DNA of 8,436 bases from an uncultured bacterium (lineage in GTDB: Bacteria > Methylomirabilota > Methylomirabilia > Rokubacteriales > CSP1-6), in NCBI GenBank assembly GCA_946479205.1, contig CAMLFJ010000113.1:1-8436 (forward strand), in the 5' to 3' direction. Below the pieces are notes generated by a model. The model did no database searches. It saw only the letters and a program-made list of their open reading frames with translations, and was not told where the DNA came from. Position numbers and translations under genes: made by a program. How positions within the stretch are numbered: position 1 is the first letter of the stretch; each line of letters opens with the position of its first letter. This document shows, one piece after another, positions 1-7,729 of this stretch.

Positions 1-889
<889 letters not shown>

Positions 890-932
890 CCGTCCTGCCT
901 CCTCGTGCTCCCGACTCGATCGACCGCGGGTA

Positions 933-947
933 CGTGACACTATCACG
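933..947. repeat. inverted repeat in the metK leader/promoter region
   Basis: CGTGA-TAGTG-TCACG is a 5-bp inverted repeat around a 5-base centre. It covers the candidate -10 hexamer of metK, so it sits where a repressor operator would be expected. It could equally form a small hairpin in RNA or be chance. No regulator is identified. Confidence 0.3.
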
Positions 948-966
948 CCCGGCGGGCGCCTCTCAA
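939..966 (-). promoter_or_regulatory. candidate sigma-70-type promoter for metK
   Basis: On the minus strand a TTGAGA hexamer (966-961, 5 of 6 to the -35 consensus) is followed after 16 bases by GATAGT (944-939, 4 of 6 to the -10 consensus). Transcription would start near 932, giving a leader of about 40 bases with the AGGAGG site before metK. The -35 element overlaps the TGA stop of the GH57 gene. In GC-rich DNA such matches are less likely by chance than in AT-rich DNA, but this is still motif matching only. Confidence 0.35.
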
Positions 967-3098
967 GGGGTATCGCGGGTTTCCGCCGATCCGGCGGTGG
1001 TTTCCCCGATGGCGACGCGCAGCGACGTCTCCCACGTCTGCCCGGGCTGAAGCCTCAGCGGCCACACGAAGAGCAGCGCGGATCCCTGGTAGATCCGCTC
1101 GAAGCCGGTCTCGGACAGCGAGACCGTTTCGACCGGCGCCCACGCGACGTCGGCGGGATTCGCCCACCGGAGGGCCAGCTCGCAGCCGAGCCACTCGTCC
1201 ACCATCGCGAGGCCGTGCACCGCGGGGACGCGGCCGCGGCTGCCGAGCGACGGACGGCCGGCCACCCGATAGTAGCGGCCGGGCGCGTCGCCCGCGCTGA
1301 GCGTGAGATTCCACTGCACCGCCCACCGCGCCACCAGCGCCTCCTCCCCCTCCCAGCGCACGCGATAGGTCACGGTCACCGCGGGATCGTCCGCCATGGC
1401 CACCACCGACTTCTGCACCGCCATCGGCAGGCCGTCGGGGCGCTGCAGCGAGCACAGCAGCGCCACCTCGCGCGGCGAGGTCTTCACCTCGTGATCGAGC
1501 GGCCGCTCGCCCACCACCAGCCGCGCCGCGTCCCACGGATCGAGCGGATCGAGCTCGCCCTGCGGCGGGAACAGCCCGTCGAGCAGGGACGCGCGGCGGA
1601 AGCGATCGTAACGGAGCAGCGCGGTCAGCCCCGCTTCCTTCACCGCGGGGGCCGAGTGGATCGTCCTCACTTCCCCCTCCCCGGGGTCCGACGACCGCTC
1701 CGCGACCTGCCGGTGATAGGGCTCGGGGCGCCGCGTGAGCACGTCGGCCGCGTCGATCTCCCCGCCGAGCCACAGGAGCTCGGTGAGCGAGCCGCCGCGG
1801 GCCGGCCGCAGGGTCAGGCCGAGCCACCGGGTGCGCACCACCACCTCGGCCACCCCGTCGCCGTCGACGTCGGCGCGCACGCAGTCGAGTCCCAGCGGCT
1901 TGCCCGGCCCCTCGAGACGCCGCTCGCTGCCGATCAGCGCCGACTTGACCGCGCGGCGGAGGTGCGGGAGGTAGCAGCCGCCGAACACCCCGTGCCAGTA
2001 GGCGTCGTTGGCCTGCCCCTGCCAGAGCCGCTCGCGGGCCGCGAGCAATCGCGGATCGCGCGGGCGCGCGGTGAGGCCCTCGTGCACCCGGCGCGAGAGG
2101 CGGATCATCTTCCAGTACGCGTCGCCGATCTCCGGGTACTTGATCAGGAAGTTCCGGAAGAAGCCGCCGCGCAGGAGCCGCGAGAGCCGCTCGCCGTCGG
2201 GCAGCGCGGCCAGGCGCGCGCGCGCGTCGTGCAGCTCCGCGGCGGCGGCGGGCGGCAGGGCCCACTCGCCCATCTCGGTGTAGGCGGCGGTCGGCAGGTA
2301 GACGCGCCCGGCCGGGGCCTCGGTGTCCAGGAAGCGGGAGAAGGTGGAGACGCGCAGCCACGGGGTGGCGCGCAGGGTGTCGAGGAAGCGGGCGAGCCAG
2401 CGCTCGCCGTACACCAGCCGGTCGGTGCCCGGCCAGACTCCGAACTTCTCGCCGTCGTCCACCATCGTCACCGCGCCCGCGCCGCGGCGCGTTTCCAGAT
2501 AGCGCACGCTCTCCCCCGGGTCCGCGAAGGGCACGAGGTAGCGCAGCCGCTGGTTGATCGGGAACACCGCGACCGAGGCCCCCTGCTCCTCGGTGAGGTA
2601 GTAGCCGCCCAGCGTCTCCGGGTCGAGACCGGCCAGCGCGAAGTGCGAATCGTCGACCAGGACGAACTCCACGCCGGCCTCGCGCAGGATGCGCGGGAGC
2701 TGGGGCTCCCAGATGCGCTCGGCCAGCCACATGCCCCGCGCGGTCACCCCGAAGCTCGTCTTGATGAACTGGGTCATCGCCTGGATCTGCCCGAGCTTGT
2801 CCCAGTCCGGCAGGAGGGCCAGGATCGGCTCGTAGAAGCCGCCGGTCAGGAGCTCCACCTGCCCGTCCGCGGCGAGCCGCCCCAGCAGATCGAAGGTCGG
2901 CCGCGCGCGCTCCTTCAGGGTGGCGAGCAGGCCCCCGGAGCAGTGGACGGTCAGGGACAGGCCGGAACCGGTCTCCGCGATGGCCCGCAGGAACGGATGG
3001 TAGGCGCGGAGAACCGCGTCGTCGACGACCTCGTCGAAGTTGCCGACGGGCTGGTGATTGTGGATGCCGAAGAGGAAGTGGAGGGGGGCGTCACTCAC
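963..3098 (-). CDS. GH57 family glycoside hydrolase, probable 4-alpha-glucanotransferase or alpha-amylase
   Basis: A 711-residue enzyme that probably cleaves or transfers alpha-1,4-glucan chains, as in storage-glycogen or maltodextrin turnover. No signal peptide is visible, so it should be cytoplasmic. The five conserved GH57 regions can be read: HNHQPVGNF (13-21), GGFYEP (86-91), [11 protein letters not shown] (122-132, with Glu127 at the position of the Thermococcus litoralis nucleophile), [13 protein letters not shown] (213-225, with the acid/base Asp in the DD pair 214-215), and [13 protein letters not shown] (267-279). Behind the barrel come the GH57 central helical part (about 310-395) and a long beta-rich C-terminal domain (about 400-695). 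The C-terminal domain opens with a calcium-loop-like DVDGDGVAE (410-418). Overall length resembles the 4-alpha-glucanotransferase branch (659 residues in T. litoralis). The start is a GTG overlapping the end of rapZ by 8 bases, with only a weak ribosome-binding site, which suggests translational coupling. Family is certain; exact specificity is not. Confidence 0.9.
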   Translation of the reverse strand: MSDAPLHFLFGIHNHQPVGNFDEVVDDAVLRAYHPFLRAIAETGSGLSLTVHCSGGLLATLKERARPTFDLLGRLAADGQVELLTGGFYEPILALLPDWDKLGQIQAMTQFIKTSFGVTARGMWLAERIWEPQLPRILREAGVEFVLVDDSHFALAGLDPETLGGYYLTEEQGASVAVFPINQRLRYLVPFADPGESVRYLETRRGAGAVTMVDDGEKFGVWPGTDRLVYGERWLARFLDTLRATPWLRVSTFSRFLDTEAPAGRVYLPTAAYTEMGEWALPPAAAAELHDARARLAALPDGERLSRLLRGGFFRNFLIKYPEIGDAYWKMIRLSRRVHEGLTARPRDPRLLAARERLWQGQANDAYWHGVFGGCYLPHLRRAVKSALIGSERRLEGPGKPLGLDCVRADVDGDGVAEVVVRTRWLGLTLRPARGGSLTELLWLGGEIDAADVLTRRPEPYHRQVAERSSDPGEGEVRTIHSAPAVKEAGLTALLRYDRFRRASLLDGLFPPQGELDPLDPWDAARLVVGERPLDHEVKTSPREVALLCSLQRPDGLPMAVQKSVVAMADDPAVTVTYRVRWEGEEALVARWAVQWNLTLSAGDAPGRYYRVAGRPSLGSRGRVPAVHGLAMVDEWLGCELALRWANPADVAWAPVETVSLSETGFERIYQGSALLFVWPLRLQPGQTWETSLRVAIGETTAGSAETRDTP

Positions 3099-3969
3099 GA
3101 TCCAGGTCCCGGTGCCTGACGATCGGACTCAGGCCGAGACCGGTCAGGAACGAGCGGAGGGCTTCCACGATCATCACCGACCGATGCCGCCCGCCCGTGC
3201 AGCCCACCGCGACCGTGAGGTAGGCCTTCCCTTCGCGCTCGTAGAGCGGCAGGAGGAACTTGAGCAGCCCCTCGAGCCGGGAGAGCAGCTCGCGGCTCTC
3301 CGCGAACGACATCACGAACTCCTCGACCGCGGGGTCGCGCCCGTCCAGCGGGCGGAGCTTCTCGACGAAGTGCGGGTTGGGAAGGAACCGGACGTCGAAG
3401 ACGAGATCGGCGTCGTAGGGGACCCCGTGCTTGAAGCCGAAGGACTCCAGCGCGACCGTGAGCCCGCCCCGGGCGGTCTGGGGGCCGTAGGACTGCACCA
3501 TCTGGTCCTTGAGCTGGTGCACGGTCAGGGCGGAGGTGTCGATGATCCGGTCGGCGATCTCCCGGAGATGGGCCAGGGCCTTCCGCTCGGCCCGGATGCC
3601 GTCGAGCACGTTGCCCTCGCCGGCGAGGGGGTGCCGGCGCCGCGTCTCGTGGTAGCGGCGCACCAGCGACTCGTCCGAGGCCTCCAGGAAGAGCACGTCC
3701 ACCCGATGGCCCCGCGTGCGCAGCTCCTCCAGGGTGCCCACCATGTTGGCGAGGTACTCGCCCTCCCGCACGTCCACCCCGAGCGCGATCGCGGGGATGC
3801 CGCGGCTCGACTGGGCGCAGAGCTCCGCGAAGGTGGGAATCAGGGTGGTGGGCAGGTTGTCCACGCAGAAGTAGTTCAGGTCCTCGAGGCACTTGATCGC
3901 GTAGCTCTTCCCCGCCCCGGAGAGCCCGGTGATGATGACGAAGCGGATCGCCTCGGCGGCGGCGCCCAT
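3091..3969 (-). CDS. rapZ: RapZ/YvcJ family nucleotide-binding protein
   Basis: A 292-residue P-loop protein. In E. coli RapZ senses glucosamine-6-phosphate and guides RNase E to the small RNA GlmZ; in Bacillus the homologue YvcJ is a GTP/ATP-binding protein of unclear role. Seen: Walker A GLSGAGKS (15-22), CVDNLP (35-40), GVDVRE (64-69), FLEAS with RRYHETRRRHPL (94-115), RFLPNP (194-199), and the C-terminal GCTGGRHRSV (256-265). This is the full family architecture at normal length. ATG at 3969 shares one base with the hpf stop (TGATG); a GTG directly before it (3972) is an equally coupled alternative that adds one residue. It lies in the usual rpoN-hpf neighbourhood but with no ptsN in between. 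The protein ends in HRDLDRE and lacks the basic KRK tail of E. coli RapZ, so an RNA-adaptor role is doubtful. Confidence 0.96.
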   Translation of the reverse strand: MGAAAEAIRFVIITGLSGAGKSYAIKCLEDLNYFCVDNLPTTLIPTFAELCAQSSRGIPAIALGVDVREGEYLANMVGTLEELRTRGHRVDVLFLEASDESLVRRYHETRRRHPLAGEGNVLDGIRAERKALAHLREIADRIIDTSALTVHQLKDQMVQSYGPQTARGGLTVALESFGFKHGVPYDADLVFDVRFLPNPHFVEKLRPLDGRDPAVEEFVMSFAESRELLSRLEGLLKFLLPLYEREGKAYLTVAVGCTGGRHRSVMIVEALRSFLTGLGLSPIVRHRDLDRE

Positions 3970-4274
3970 CACGATGGCCCCGCGGCGGGGCGACGGGGGC
4001 GGCGCGCCTTCGTCTCGCGCACCTGGCGGCGCAGCGCGTGGACCGCGCGGTCGACGGCCAGCTCCAGGTCGGGGGCGGTCTCCCGGCTGCGGAAGGCCCG
4101 GCGGCGCGCGAGCAGGGTCAGGGCCGCGGTGCGGCGGTGCTTCTCCTTCGTGAGGACCGCCCGCGTCTCCACGAGCGCGGGCACCATCGGCGCGAGCCTG
4201 GAGAGCTTGCGGGTGATCTCGTCCTTGTAGGTTCGGGAGACGGTCATCCCGCGGGTGCTGATGATCACCTGCAT
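3969..4274 (-). CDS. hpf: ribosome hibernation-promoting factor, short form (HPF/YfiA family)
   Basis: A 101-residue protein that should bind the 30S decoding region and silence ribosomes in stationary phase. The N-terminus [20 protein letters not shown], the KLSRLAP segment, the LTKEKHRRTAALTL strand (41-54) and the C-terminal helix DLELAVDRAVHALRRQVRETK (69-89) follow the HPF beta-alpha-beta-beta-beta-alpha pattern. The family's usual DMYxAID is PDLELAVD here. There is no C-terminal dimerisation domain, so it is a short HPF that would need a partner such as RMF for 100S ribosomes if it behaves as in gamma-proteobacteria. The tail is basic (KARRPRRP). ATG at 4274 lies inside the 3' end of rpoN, with a 10-base overlap, and the stop touches the rapZ start. 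Position after rpoN is the conserved one. The start could not be moved upstream without extending into rpoN in a shadow frame. Confidence 0.9.
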   Translation of the reverse strand: MQVIISTRGMTVSRTYKDEITRKLSRLAPMVPALVETRAVLTKEKHRRTAALTLLARRRAFRSRETAPDLELAVDRAVHALRRQVRETKARRPRRPAAGPS

Positions 4275-5758
4275 GGACCGAAACCTAAGCGCTTCTTCGA
4301 CGAGAGCCGCCGCTGATGCGAGGGCATGATGCCGAGCTCCTCGCGATACTTGGCCACGGTGCGACGCGCGATGGTGAGGCCCTGCCCCTGGAGCGACTGG
4401 GCGATCTCCTGGTCGGAGAGGGGCTTGCCGCCGTCCTCGCCCGCCACCATGTCGCGGATGGTCTTCTTGACCGACACCGAGGAGACCATCGAGCCGTTCT
4501 CGGAGGCGATGCCGCTGTGGAAGAAGAACTTGAGCTCGAAGAGGCCCTGCGGGGTCTGCACGTACTTGTTGGTGGTCACCCGGCTGATGGTGGACTCGTG
4601 CATGCTGATGTCGTCGCCCACGTCGCGCAGGGCGAGGGGCCGCAGGTGGGTCAGGCCCTTGTCGAGGAAGTCGCGCTGGAAGTTCACCAGGCTCTGGGCG
4701 ACCTTCCGGAGGGTCCGCTGCCGCTGCTCCACGCTCTTGATCAGCCAGACCGCCGAGCGCAGCTTCTGCTCGACATACTGCTTGGCCTCGTCCCCCGAGC
4801 GCCGCAGCAGCGAGCGGTAGAGCGAGTTGACCCGCAGGCGCGGGATGCCTTCCTCGTTGAGGATGACCACGTAGTCGTCGCCCACCTTCTGGATGGTGAC
4901 GTCCGGCACCACGTAGCGGGAGTCGTTGACCGAGAAGCGCCGCCCCGGCTTGGGCTCGAGGCTCTGGATCTCCTCGATCGACTCCATCACCCGCTCGAGC
5001 GGCAGCTTCAGGGCGCGCGCGATCTCCGGGTAGCGCCGCCGTTCCAGGTCCTCGAAGTGGCGCTCCACGATCTCCACCGAGACCGGGTCGGGCTCCGCGT
5101 CCGCGGTGAGCTGGAGCAGCAGGCACTCCTGCACGCTCCGCGCCGCCACCCCCGGCGGGTCGAAGGCGTGGATGAGCTTCAACGCGGCCTCCACCGCCTC
5201 GGGGCTGGCCCCCATGCCCGACGCGATCTCGCCCACGTCCGCCCGCAGGTAGCCATCCTCGTCCAGGTTGCCGATGATGGCCTCGCCGATACGGAGGACG
5301 TCCTTGTCGTCGGTGCCGAGCCGGAGCTGCTCCATCAGGTGCTCGCCGAGCGACGTGTCGCTGCGGCCGAGGTTCTCGAAGGGCAGCTCGTCCCGCTCCT
5401 CCATCGACACCGGAGTCCGCTCGTCGCCGTGGTCGTCGAAGACCGCGGACGAGAGATCGAAGGGCAGGTCGTCGGCCTTCTCGCTGTCGACCGAGGACGT
5501 CTCCTTCGAGGGCGTGTCGAGCGCCGCGGTGCTCTCCGCGGTCGGCGCGGCCTCCGGGGTGGAGGTGGAAGCGGAGGCGTCCGGGTTCTCCGGGTTCTCC
5601 GCGTTCTCGACCGGCATCTCCTCGAGGAGCGGATTCTCCTCGAGCTCCTTGCGCACCACCTGCTCCAGCTCGAGGGTGGAGAGCTGGAGGAGCTGGATCG
5701 CCTGCTGCAGCAGTGGGGTCATGACGACCCGCTGGCTCATCCGCTGGACGAGTTTCAT
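4265..5758 (-). CDS. rpoN: RNA polymerase sigma-54 factor
   Basis: A 497-residue alternative sigma factor that recognises -24/-12 promoters and needs an AAA+ enhancer-binding activator. Region I (1-48) is the typical glutamine- and leucine-rich segment with [20 protein letters not shown]. Region II (about 49-125) is acidic and low in complexity, with a three-fold ENA/ENP repeat at 51-59. The core-binding region spans about 130-300, including LDEDGYL (165-171) and [19 protein letters not shown] (199-217). The DNA-binding part has the helix-turn-helix [20 protein letters not shown] (386-405), and the invariant RpoN box [10 protein letters not shown] is at 464-473. Length is normal. ATG at 5758 overlaps the lptB stop as ATGA; the only ribosome-binding-like bases (GAGAAG) lie in a palindrome at 5760-5774, so translation probably depends on ribosomes finishing lptB. 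Confidence 0.98.
   Translation of the reverse strand: MKLVQRMSQRVVMTPLLQQAIQLLQLSTLELEQVVRKELEENPLLEEMPVENAENPENPDASASTSTPEAAPTAESTAALDTPSKETSSVDSEKADDLPFDLSSAVFDDHGDERTPVSMEERDELPFENLGRSDTSLGEHLMEQLRLGTDDKDVLRIGEAIIGNLDEDGYLRADVGEIASGMGASPEAVEAALKLIHAFDPPGVAARSVQECLLLQLTADAEPDPVSVEIVERHFEDLERRRYPEIARALKLPLERVMESIEEIQSLEPKPGRRFSVNDSRYVVPDVTIQKVGDDYVVILNEEGIPRLRVNSLYRSLLRRSGDEAKQYVEQKLRSAVWLIKSVEQRQRTLRKVAQSLVNFQRDFLDKGLTHLRPLALRDVGDDISMHESTISRVTTNKYVQTPQGLFELKFFFHSGIASENGSMVSSVSVKKTIRDMVAGEDGGKPLSDQEIAQSLQGQGLTIARRTVAKYREELGIMPSHQRRLSSKKRLGFGPCR
5582..5608 (-). repeat. three in-frame 9-bp tandem units in rpoN region II
   Basis: On the minus strand the units read GAGAACGCG, GAGAACCCG, GAGAACCCG and encode Glu-Asn-Ala, Glu-Asn-Pro, Glu-Asn-Pro (residues 51-59). 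The unit is a multiple of three, so slippage would change the length of the acidic linker without breaking the frame. Confidence 0.85.
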
Positions 5759-6477
5759 AGCGAGAACTTCTCGCCCAGGTAGATCTCCCGGGCCTTCGAG
5801 TTGTTGGCCAGCTCGGTCGCGGTGCCGGAGGCGAGGATCCGGCCGTCGTAGAGGATGTAGGCGCGGTCGGTGATGGCGAGCGTCTCCCGGACGTTGTGGT
5901 CGGTGATCAGCACCCCGATGCCGCGCTCCTTCAGCCGGGCCACGATCTCCTGGATGTCGCCGATCGCGATCGGATCGATGCCGGTGAACGGCTCGTCGAG
6001 GAGCAGGTAGCGGGGGCTGGTCACGAGCGCCCGCGTGATCTCGAGCCGCCGCCGCTCGCCCCCGGACAGGGTGTAGGCCTTGTGCTGGGCGAGGCGGGTC
6101 AGGTCGAGCTCGGCGAGCAGCTCCGCGAGCCGCGTCATCCGCTCCTGGTGCGAGAGGTCGAGGGTCTCCAGGATCGCGAGCAGGTTCTCCTCGACGGTGA
6201 GCTTGCGGAACACCGAGGACTCCTGCGGCAGATAGCCCATGCCGAGCCGGCAGCGCTTGTACATCGGCAGCTCGGTGACGTCCTGGCCCTCGAGGAAGAT
6301 GCGCCCGCCGTCGGGCCGCAGGAGGCCCACGATCATGTAGAAGGACGTGGTCTTGCCCGCCCCGTTGGGCCCGAGCAGCCCGACCACCTCGCCCGGGTGG
6401 ATGTCGAGGCTCACGCGGTTGACCACCACGCGGCTGCGAAACCGCTTGCGCAACGCCTGGGCGATCAGACCTTCCAC
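5755..6477 (-). CDS. lptB: lipopolysaccharide export ABC transporter ATP-binding protein
   Basis: A 240-residue ATPase that works as a dimer under LptF/LptG at the inner membrane and powers LPS extraction to the LptC-LptA bridge. Seen: Walker A GPNGAGKT (36-43), Q-loop [19 protein letters not shown] (Gln85), signature LSGGE (137-141), Walker B YLLLDEP with catalytic Glu162, D-loop GID (166-168) and H-switch His194. The [15 protein letters not shown] and [14 protein letters not shown] wording is typical of LptB rather than of generic ABC proteins. The start is GTG at 6477, preceded by GAGG about 7 bases upstream; no other start lies between it and the lptA stop 7 bases away. LptF and LptG are not in the window, as is usual for this cluster. 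Confidence 0.97.
   Translation of the reverse strand: MEGLIAQALRKRFRSRVVVNRVSLDIHPGEVVGLLGPNGAGKTTSFYMIVGLLRPDGGRIFLEGQDVTELPMYKRCRLGMGYLPQESSVFRKLTVEENLLAILETLDLSHQERMTRLAELLAELDLTRLAQHKAYTLSGGERRRLEITRALVTSPRYLLLDEPFTGIDPIAIGDIQEIVARLKERGIGVLITDHNVRETLAITDRAYILYDGRILASGTATELANNSKAREIYLGEKFSL
5760..5774. repeat. 15-bp palindrome directly upstream of the rpoN start
   Basis: GCGAGAA-C-TTCTCGC is a 7-bp perfect inverted repeat around one central base, ending one base before the rpoN ATG. It lies in the last codons of lptB (Gly-Glu-Lys-Phe-Ser-Leu-stop). As RNA it can fold as a 5-bp stem GCGAG/CTCGC with an AAGTT loop, which would cover the only ribosome-binding-like bases of rpoN. As DNA it has the form of a dimer-binding operator. 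Which of these applies, if either, is not shown. Confidence 0.6.
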
Positions 6478-6484
6478 GAGGACC

Positions 6485-7075
6485 TCATGAGCACTGGCCG
6501 GCCGGGACCTTCGGGCGGGCCGCCTCGTCCTGGTTCTTGGGGAAGAAGACCCCCTTCACGCGGCCGCCCTCCACCACGCTGCGGTCCTCCGCGAGGAAGA
6601 TCGTGATCTTCTCGCCGGTCACCACGTTGTCGTCGCGCCACACCCGCGCGTCGCCGATGAGGACGACGCGCTGCTCGTCGTCGTAGTACTCGGCGCGCTT
6701 CGCGGTGCCGGTGCGGCAGTCCTTGGTGATGATCCGCACGTTGCCGGTCGAGACAGTGCGCACGATGCGGTTGCCCTTGTCGTCGAGGTAGACCTCCATG
6801 CGGTCCGCGTACTGCGTCGAGCCGTTCTGGCTGGCCACCACGTTGCCGGTGAAGACGGCGAGCCCTTCCTTCTGCAGGTTCTCGAGCTGGTCCGCGTTCA
6901 CCGTGACCGGGGCGTTGCGTCCCTCCGGGCCCGCGCCCGGGGCGGTGGCCGACGGGGCGGCCGCGGCCGGCCGCTCGGGCCGGGACCGGGCGGGCGCCGG
7001 CTGGGCCCACGCCGCGGTGGACAGCGTCGCGGCCGACCACATCACGACCGCTCCCAGGGCGAGCACCCGCCTCAT
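6485..7075 (-). CDS. lptA: periplasmic lipopolysaccharide transport protein LptA (OstA-like)
   Basis: A 196-residue periplasmic protein that polymerises into the bridge carrying LPS from LptC to the outer-membrane LptD. Residues 1-24 form a signal peptide (MRR, then a hydrophobic stretch, ending AAWA before Gln25). An Ala/Pro-rich linker follows (about 25-55), then the OstA beta-jellyroll domain (about 56-178). That domain has [11 protein letters not shown] (55-65), [11 protein letters not shown] (73-83), [11 protein letters not shown] (89-99), STGNVRI (109-115), [20 protein letters not shown] (127-146) and [11 protein letters not shown] (151-161), the repeated strands of the family. ATG at 7075 overlaps the lptC stop as ATGA and is the only start that puts the signal peptide at the N-terminus; the frame stays open upstream, but that part is shadow. 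Two cysteines (120 and 195) might form a disulfide in the periplasm, which is inference. Confidence 0.93.
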   Translation of the reverse strand: MRRVLALGAVVMWSAATLSTAAWAQPAPARSRPERPAAAAPSATAPGAGPEGRNAPVTVNADQLENLQKEGLAVFTGNVVASQNGSTQYADRMEVYLDDKGNRIVRTVSTGNVRIITKDCRTGTAKRAEYYDDEQRVVLIGDARVWRDDNVVTGEKITIFLAEDRSVVEGGRVKGVFFPKNQDEAARPKVPAGQCS

Positions 7076-7668
7076 TGACGACCGGATGCGACCGGCTCGC
7101 CGGACGCGCCGCGCGTGAAGGTGGCCCGGACACGCCCCTTGATGGTGGTGGCCTCTTCGGCGACGCGCGATTCGAAGCCGGTGCCGCGCACGACGGTGCC
7201 CGATCGGTAGATGATCACCGGCTCGGTCGTCCACACGCGCTGGGCCTCGGCGTCCCAGCGCAGCCGCTCCGTCTCGAGCCGCAGGCCGTCGCTGGAGACG
7301 AGCACCACGTTGCCGCGTAGCTCCACGTCCTTGGTCTCCTGGTTCAGGTCGCCCTCGTCGCCGGTGACCGTCCACGAGCGCGCGCTGGTGGCGCTCTTGG
7401 CCGTCTGGTCCACCTTGATCGTCACCTTCTTCATCGACGTCGTGTTCCGCTCCTCGAAGGTCTCGGAGTATTCCGCGTCGAGCTGCCATCGGGAGCCGTC
7501 CCGACTTGTTTCTTGCAAGCGAACCTGCTTGAGCCGGTAGTCCGCGTTCGTGGCGGCGGGCTCGGTGGGAATCGCCCGAGGCGTCCGGGCTCGATGGACG
7601 AGCACGCCCACCACCACCGATAGGAATACCACGACGAGCGACAGAATAATGAGTGGGGCCTTCCTCAT
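7072..7668 (-). CDS. lptC: LPS export system protein LptC (YrbK family)
   Basis: A 198-residue bitopic inner-membrane protein that receives LPS from LptB2FG and passes it to LptA. One N-terminal membrane segment is clear (about residues 5-25, LIILSLVVVFLSVVVGVLV), followed by a periplasmic LptC/OstA-like beta domain. Its repeated strand pattern is readable: WQLDAEY (61-67), WTVTGDEGDLNQETKDVELRGNVVLVSSDGL (99-129), LETERLRWDAEAQRVWTTEPVIIY (131-154), GTGFES (162-167). I chose ATG at 7668 because GGAG lies 6 bases upstream. An in-frame ATG at 7680 has no ribosome-binding site and would add four residues before the hydrophobic segment. The gene is preceded by the largest gap in the operon (61 bases) and its stop overlaps lptA. 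Confidence 0.93.
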   Translation of the reverse strand: MRKAPLIILSLVVVFLSVVVGVLVHRARTPRAIPTEPAATNADYRLKQVRLQETSRDGSRWQLDAEYSETFEERNTTSMKKVTIKVDQTAKSATSARSWTVTGDEGDLNQETKDVELRGNVVLVSSDGLRLETERLRWDAEAQRVWTTEPVIIYRSGTVVRGTGFESRVAEEATTIKGRVRATFTRGASGEPVASGRQ

Positions 7669-7684
7669 AGCAATCTCCATGCCA
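7669..7684 (-). promoter_or_regulatory. near-consensus sigma-54 (-24/-12) promoter motif upstream of lptC
   Basis: The minus strand reads TGGCATGGAGATTGCT, which matches TGGCACGNNNNTTGCW at every defined position except the sixth (T for C). The GG and GC pairs have the correct 12-base offset. It lies in the gap between kdsC and lptC, upstream of an operon that contains rpoN. Caveat: the predicted transcription start (about 7658) falls inside codon 4 of lptC, and the GGAG of the motif is also the lptC ribosome-binding site. A functional role is therefore open; if active, it would serve lptA and later genes. Confidence 0.35.
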
Positions 7685-7729
7685 CGCTAGCACAGTACTT
7701 ACAGCCGTGGCAAATGAAGAAGGCGCCGC

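Noticed and set aside
946..958. Possible terminator hairpin CGCCC-GCC-GGGCG after GH57
   Set aside because: The stem is only 5 bp and no T-run follows on the minus strand; it also lies in the spacer of the candidate metK promoter.
890..962. SAM or SAH riboswitch in front of metK
   Set aside because: The gap is only 73 bases and I could not match it to SAM-I, SAM-II or SAH riboswitch core sequences by eye. A covariance-model search would settle it.
943..2730. 595-codon minus-strand frame overlapping GH57 in another frame
   Set aside because: Arg/Ala/Gly-rich shadow of the GH57 gene, without domain motifs.
4275..5126. Upstream extension of the hpf frame across rpoN
   Set aside because: The frame stays open, but the sequence above Met at 4274 is Pro/Ala/Arg-rich shadow of rpoN. 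HPF homology starts at MQVIIS.
4316..5782. 488-codon plus-strand frame opposite rpoN
   Set aside because: Antisense shadow of rpoN: low-complexity Leu/Val/Glu/Arg composition and no motif. Other plus-strand frames (53-937, 3058-4230, 5896-6606) fail for the same reason.
7076..7693. Upstream extension of lptA to a 402-residue protein
   Set aside because: It overlaps lptC completely and would bury the signal peptide; the ATGA start at 7075 explains the gene fully.
7685..7715. Sigma-70 promoter in the kdsC-lptC gap using TTGCCA (7713-7708) as -35
   Set aside because: At 15-18 bases spacing no acceptable -10 hexamer follows (best are CTAGCG and TGCTAG).
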